A DNA stretch of 64,000 nt, from positions 8,240,001 to 8,304,000 of the forward strand of contig NC_135553.1 of assembly GCF_964340395.1 (NCBI RefSeq). The letters are read 5' to 3'. Numbering within the stretch: the stretch's first letter is position 1; each line of letters begins with the position of its first letter. The translations under genes and the position numbers were made by a program. Below the pieces are notes generated by a model. That model was not told where the DNA came from. It ran no database searches and saw nothing but the letters and a program-made list of their open reading frames with translations. Below, in pieces: positions 60,346-64,000 of this stretch. Source of the DNA: Glandiceps talaboti (taxonomy: Eukaryota > Hemichordata > Enteropneusta > Spengelidae).

Positions 60346-63175
60346 TATGAATTGAACAGTGACACTGTGTGGCACATTAAAAAAATAATGTCCCCAGTTT
60401 GGTATTATTTTGTGTTGATGGTATGTACCAAAACAAACCATTGTAAACATACTGGCATATACATAATGGCAGTAGATTCAAATCTTCATTCAACGCACAT
60501 ATCTTTCAACACTGACAGGACACACTATTGGACTTACTTCAACTAATCAGGTAACAAATTTAGAGCTCTACTATAGATCTGATGATTGATTTTTGTAGTG
60601 ATCTCTGATGCAAAAAAAAAAATTCTTTTTGTGTTAAAACTGTCCTTGTCTTTCTATATATAGTTTGAAAAAAATTGTAACTTTCCTGAGAAAACTAAGC
60701 AAATGCTGACTAAAAAAAATGATTTGCAAAAGATTAGAGTTATAAATTTGCAGAGAAAGAACACTGGGCTCTAACTTAGTTTACTGCATGACAGCAGGTT
60801 TTTTTGTTTTTGTTGTGTTTATTTATGTTATTTTTCCTGTTTTCTTGTTTATTTGCTGTTTGTTTCTAACATGGTTCATGGGCTCCCTGCGGTTCAACAA
60901 ACATCTCCTTTGCATATGAAAAGTAATCTTGTTCTGACTGGTAATGTAGTTGGTTATCACGGTTTTTAATGCATACCACATCTTAATTGCACATATCCAC
61001 TGTAGTGTAGCTAATAGAAGGGGTGGCTAAAATAATTCTAGGGTTTCATTTGGTGGGTCTTAACATTTCAAGAGGAGCTACACAATTAGTTTAACAGTAA
61101 ATTTGCGTTCATTTCCAAACTGTACAACTGGAAATTTATTGATATTTCAAGTGATAAAATTAAAATGAGTGAATAAAATCAACTTGGATTTTTTTCCTAT
61201 ATCATGATTACTATTTTTTTTTAAAACTGACCTACCTGCCCAATATGTTGGGTTTAGTTGCCCGTTGAGCATTTTTGTTTTTGCCATAAAGGAATATATT
61301 TGCTTATCAAATACCTAGTTAACTTGCTAATGTTATGAACCCATATTTACTTAGTACGCAAATACATACTAAATTAAATGTTAAAATCTGAGTAGTTTCG
61401 ATTAATGTCAGCAGCAATGCATTACTCATTACCGGTAAACACAAAAAGAAAAAAAAAATAATTGTCCTTACCAGCATTTGTCTTGAAAGTATGATATTTG
61501 GGCTGTTCATTATTGGTTTTATTAGAAGCACCAAGATCCCCAACTGCAATAAAGGTAAAGTAATTATAATTGCATTATTGACTAGAATTTCACATGTATT
61601 CTGCAGGTGGTAATTTCAAAACTTCCCCAAAGTATTATAGCTAAGGTACATATTTCTACTACCACTTATTAAAGTCAAGAAGTCATTGGGCCAATTGTTT
61701 TGATAGTTGGTGAGGACATCACTTATGGTTTCTAGTTGATCACATTACATGTATGGGATATGGGTTAAAAAATAAGATTTTTGTTACAAAAAGATCAACT
61801 GATCTTGCTTACACTTGCTGTTGATATTTCTAGTGAATGTGAAAAACCAAAATATATTAGGTCTTGAAATATGCTTTTGGGGTTAGAAGTCTCAAATAAA
61901 AATTACCTGGGCATATTAAGCTGAAATATTTTGAAGGTATGTTCATGTGGTTTGGATATGAAGAAAAATGGTGATACACTGGCCTATCTGGTATAAAAAT
62001 TAGCATAATACATTTTTCTAAAAATCAAAACTCAAAAACTACTAGACCGATTAAACTAAAATTCAGTGAGGGTATGTTTTAGGAATGTGAACGTTGTGAT
62101 GAGTGATATTCACATTCTGTCTAAAATTTGCATTTCTGTCTAAAGTCTGAAATGTAAACTGTGGTGGGTTTGTTCTCTTGGGTGTGGATATGAAGACTTA
62201 TCATATGTCTATGTCAATATCTCCCCATTACATGATATGGGAAATTAAAAGTCATTACATTCACATTATATGTCACCGGGAAGTGTCTCCTTAGTGAATA
62301 AGATATGGCGCTACCAAATGTAAAGAAACAAAATGGGGATCAATGTGCACAATTGATGTCACTATAAATTATTGCAAAAAATAAGATATGTTCCAGAACT
62401 GCTGTAGTAGTATAGAATGGATAATACAGACATGTATGAGCAGAATTTTTCCATGTTCCCTTAAATGTGGAAATTATTGTAAAATTGTGAATTTAAGGAT
62501 AAGCTTTAAATTTTCAGAAATATTGCAACATATCAGTAAATTCAATTGTGCATTGAGGTAATTTGTCATATTGTGTATAAACTATAACCCAAACACTGAG
62601 TATGCAATACAAATATATGGAGTTATACAATGGATAAGATGGTGGTTAGCACTAGATTTCACATGCTGAAGTCATTTGGTAAAATAAGATAGGCGGTTAT
62701 TGATAAATCTATGTAGACAATAAGTGTCATCTGTGTGTGAGAAGGATGCAGGTAAACTGGACTTAAGTATGTAGTGGTGATGTTATCAAAGCTGAAGTAC
62801 CTGTACTTACCATCAACTTTGCCTATTGAATCACACATAGTTTGAGCTGAGACTCTGGTGGCTGAAACGAAATTCAATGTAAATTATTCTATTGGTCATA
62901 ATAACACAAACAAATGTACATCATATACATACACTCCAGTACATATGTGCAACATTCAACATATATATACAAACAACAGAATTGTTACAACCAAGCAATG
63001 CATCAATATGGATAGTATAGAGCCTGGCTTTCATGATCAAGTTAAACTAAGTTACAGGTAAGTTATTCCTTAGTGTTCACATCTGTGTTATTGTGTGATT
63101 CCATGAATCAAGAATATATTAGTCTTGTATATACAAGAATAACGGTCAAATCTTACATACACTACTGGTAAAATG
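60346..63175. other. Anonymous AT-rich DNA
   Basis: No supportable gene. Several A and T runs. Open frames up to 85 codons lack motifs. Confidence 0.45.
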
Positions 63176-63179
63176 AAGC

Positions 63180-63360
63180 TCCACGTGTCTCCCGAGGAAC
63201 TCGCTAGGAATTCGCGGTAATCCCGCGGGGATCGCCACGAGAAATCACCCGCCCACGCGGGAATCCCTCGTTGTTATCTACTGCCCTCGCGAGGAAAATA
63301 ACATTGGTCACGCGAGTTATTGTTAAGAACCCGCGTGTGTAGGGAACCTGCGTGTGAAGA
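63180..63360. other. Sharp CpG- and GC-rich island
   Basis: About 180 bp with many CpG dinucleotides and short self-complementary words (CCCGCGGGG, CCTCGCGAGG, CACGCGGG, CACGCGAG, CCCGCGTG) in an otherwise AT-rich, CpG-poor neighbourhood. It could be a small CpG island at a promoter, or the core of an unrecognised repeat. No adjacent gene was found. Confidence 0.6.
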
Positions 63361-64000
63361 ATGTGTGTTGACATACTGTACATGTACTTGTACATACTAG
63401 TCATCATGTATACATCGTGAGGTGGACGATACATGTACTTCAATTCCATTCCGTGTTTGCATACATACGTGGTGTAGAAAATCCCACAGTGTACGCTGAA
63501 ATCAACACACGAAGTCACGAGGTTCCGTTAATAAAAGGATGTGGTGCATACATTTGTATACTGTATACAGCTCAGATGTACTTGAAGTTGTAGTCCGATT
63601 GTATGTTTTGCTTTCTGCCACAGTAGTATTAGTACTGAGAGTCCATTATTTTTATTTTGATACATAATAGCATGTTACCATGTACTGTCACAATCAACGT
63701 AAAAATACGCAACACTAATATTGCAATTTTCGTTGTCACTGTTGTGTCTACCTGGAAAATTACTGCACAGGTTCACTGTGTGGGTGGTAATGAACCAAAT
63801 CAAAAGAAATGTAAATAAAGCGAGCGCATACATGTACAATGTAGTTTTCAAGAAGGACAGTTGTCTGACAAGTTACGACTTCGCTAAGATTTTGAAAGGT
63901 CAAAGATTGTACTGTGAGTGTGCCGACACATGCAGCGTCTGAACTATTAAACTAAAGAGAGGGGACAAAGGGAGACTTAGTGTAAAATGGAAAATCTACC
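63361..64000. other. Window end, anonymous DNA
   Basis: A 73-codon frame at 63721-63942 ends with a Cys-rich tail (LYCECADTCSV) but matches nothing I recognise. It may be chance or part of an exon running beyond the window. Confidence 0.35.

Overview
This is a eukaryotic, almost certainly invertebrate animal, nuclear window: AT-rich, loaded with long microsatellites (TA, CT/GA, CATA/TATG, TGAT, TGG/ATG), without long coding ORFs, and carrying decayed Penelope-like retroelements (PLEs) and non-LTR retrotransposons (LINEs). The mix would suit a marine invertebrate such as a mollusc, hemichordate or lancelet, but the species cannot be named from the sequence alone. I find no host protein-coding gene, tRNA or rRNA gene that I can defend. 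Most open frames are translations of microsatellites or chance frames in AT-rich DNA.

The most interesting layer is a PLE/hammerhead-ribozyme system. Three PLE fragments (1027-1176 minus, 30741-30953 plus, 42448-42815 minus) encode parts of the GIY-YIG endonuclease domain that follows the reverse transcriptase in PLEs. Sequences matching the hammerhead (HHR) layout CUGANGA - helix II - GAAA - helix III - UH, enclosed by helix I, lie downstream of each fragment or in the neighbouring TA-rich DNA. Two (42298-42347 and 52027-52076) are identical and fit the full consensus with a tiny 3-bp helix III. Others (779-819, 51716-51761, 31036-31075, 43292-43337, 21311-21340) range from near-complete to relic. 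A separate 61-63 bp element lies beside (TA)n tracts at both ends of the first PLE copy and beside the third.

Layout. 1-1.4 kb: PLE copy A between two copies of the 61-63 bp element. 2.6-2.8 kb: a retroelement tail ending in (TGAT)n. 5.4-5.8 kb: a G/T-rich triplet domain with a G-quadruplex motif. 7-34.7 kb: anonymous AT-rich DNA broken by microsatellites, with PLE copy B at 30.7 kb and several perfect hairpins. 34.7-42.1 kb: the longest quiet stretch, with a 159-bp tandem duplication at 39.7 kb. 42.1-43.5 kb: PLE copy C with its hammerhead and four (TA)n tracts. 48.9-49.4 kb: LINE 3' end. 51.2-52.4 kb: a (TA)n cluster with two hammerheads. 53.3-59.1 kb: a dense repeat district: a 20-odd-bp minisatellite, a 160-bp palindromic foldback element, a LINE zinc-motif relic, a diverged interspersed repeat split by a LINE, and a ~150-bp tandem array split by a composite terminal-inverted-repeat element that itself contains a LINE fragment. 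59-64 kb: AT-rich DNA with a second copy of a GGTAGCC-rich repeat and a sharp CpG-rich island at 63.2 kb.

All recognised coding matter is degenerate (frameshifts, stops, 5' truncation), so the window reads as intergenic or intronic DNA shaped by retrotransposition and microsatellite expansion.
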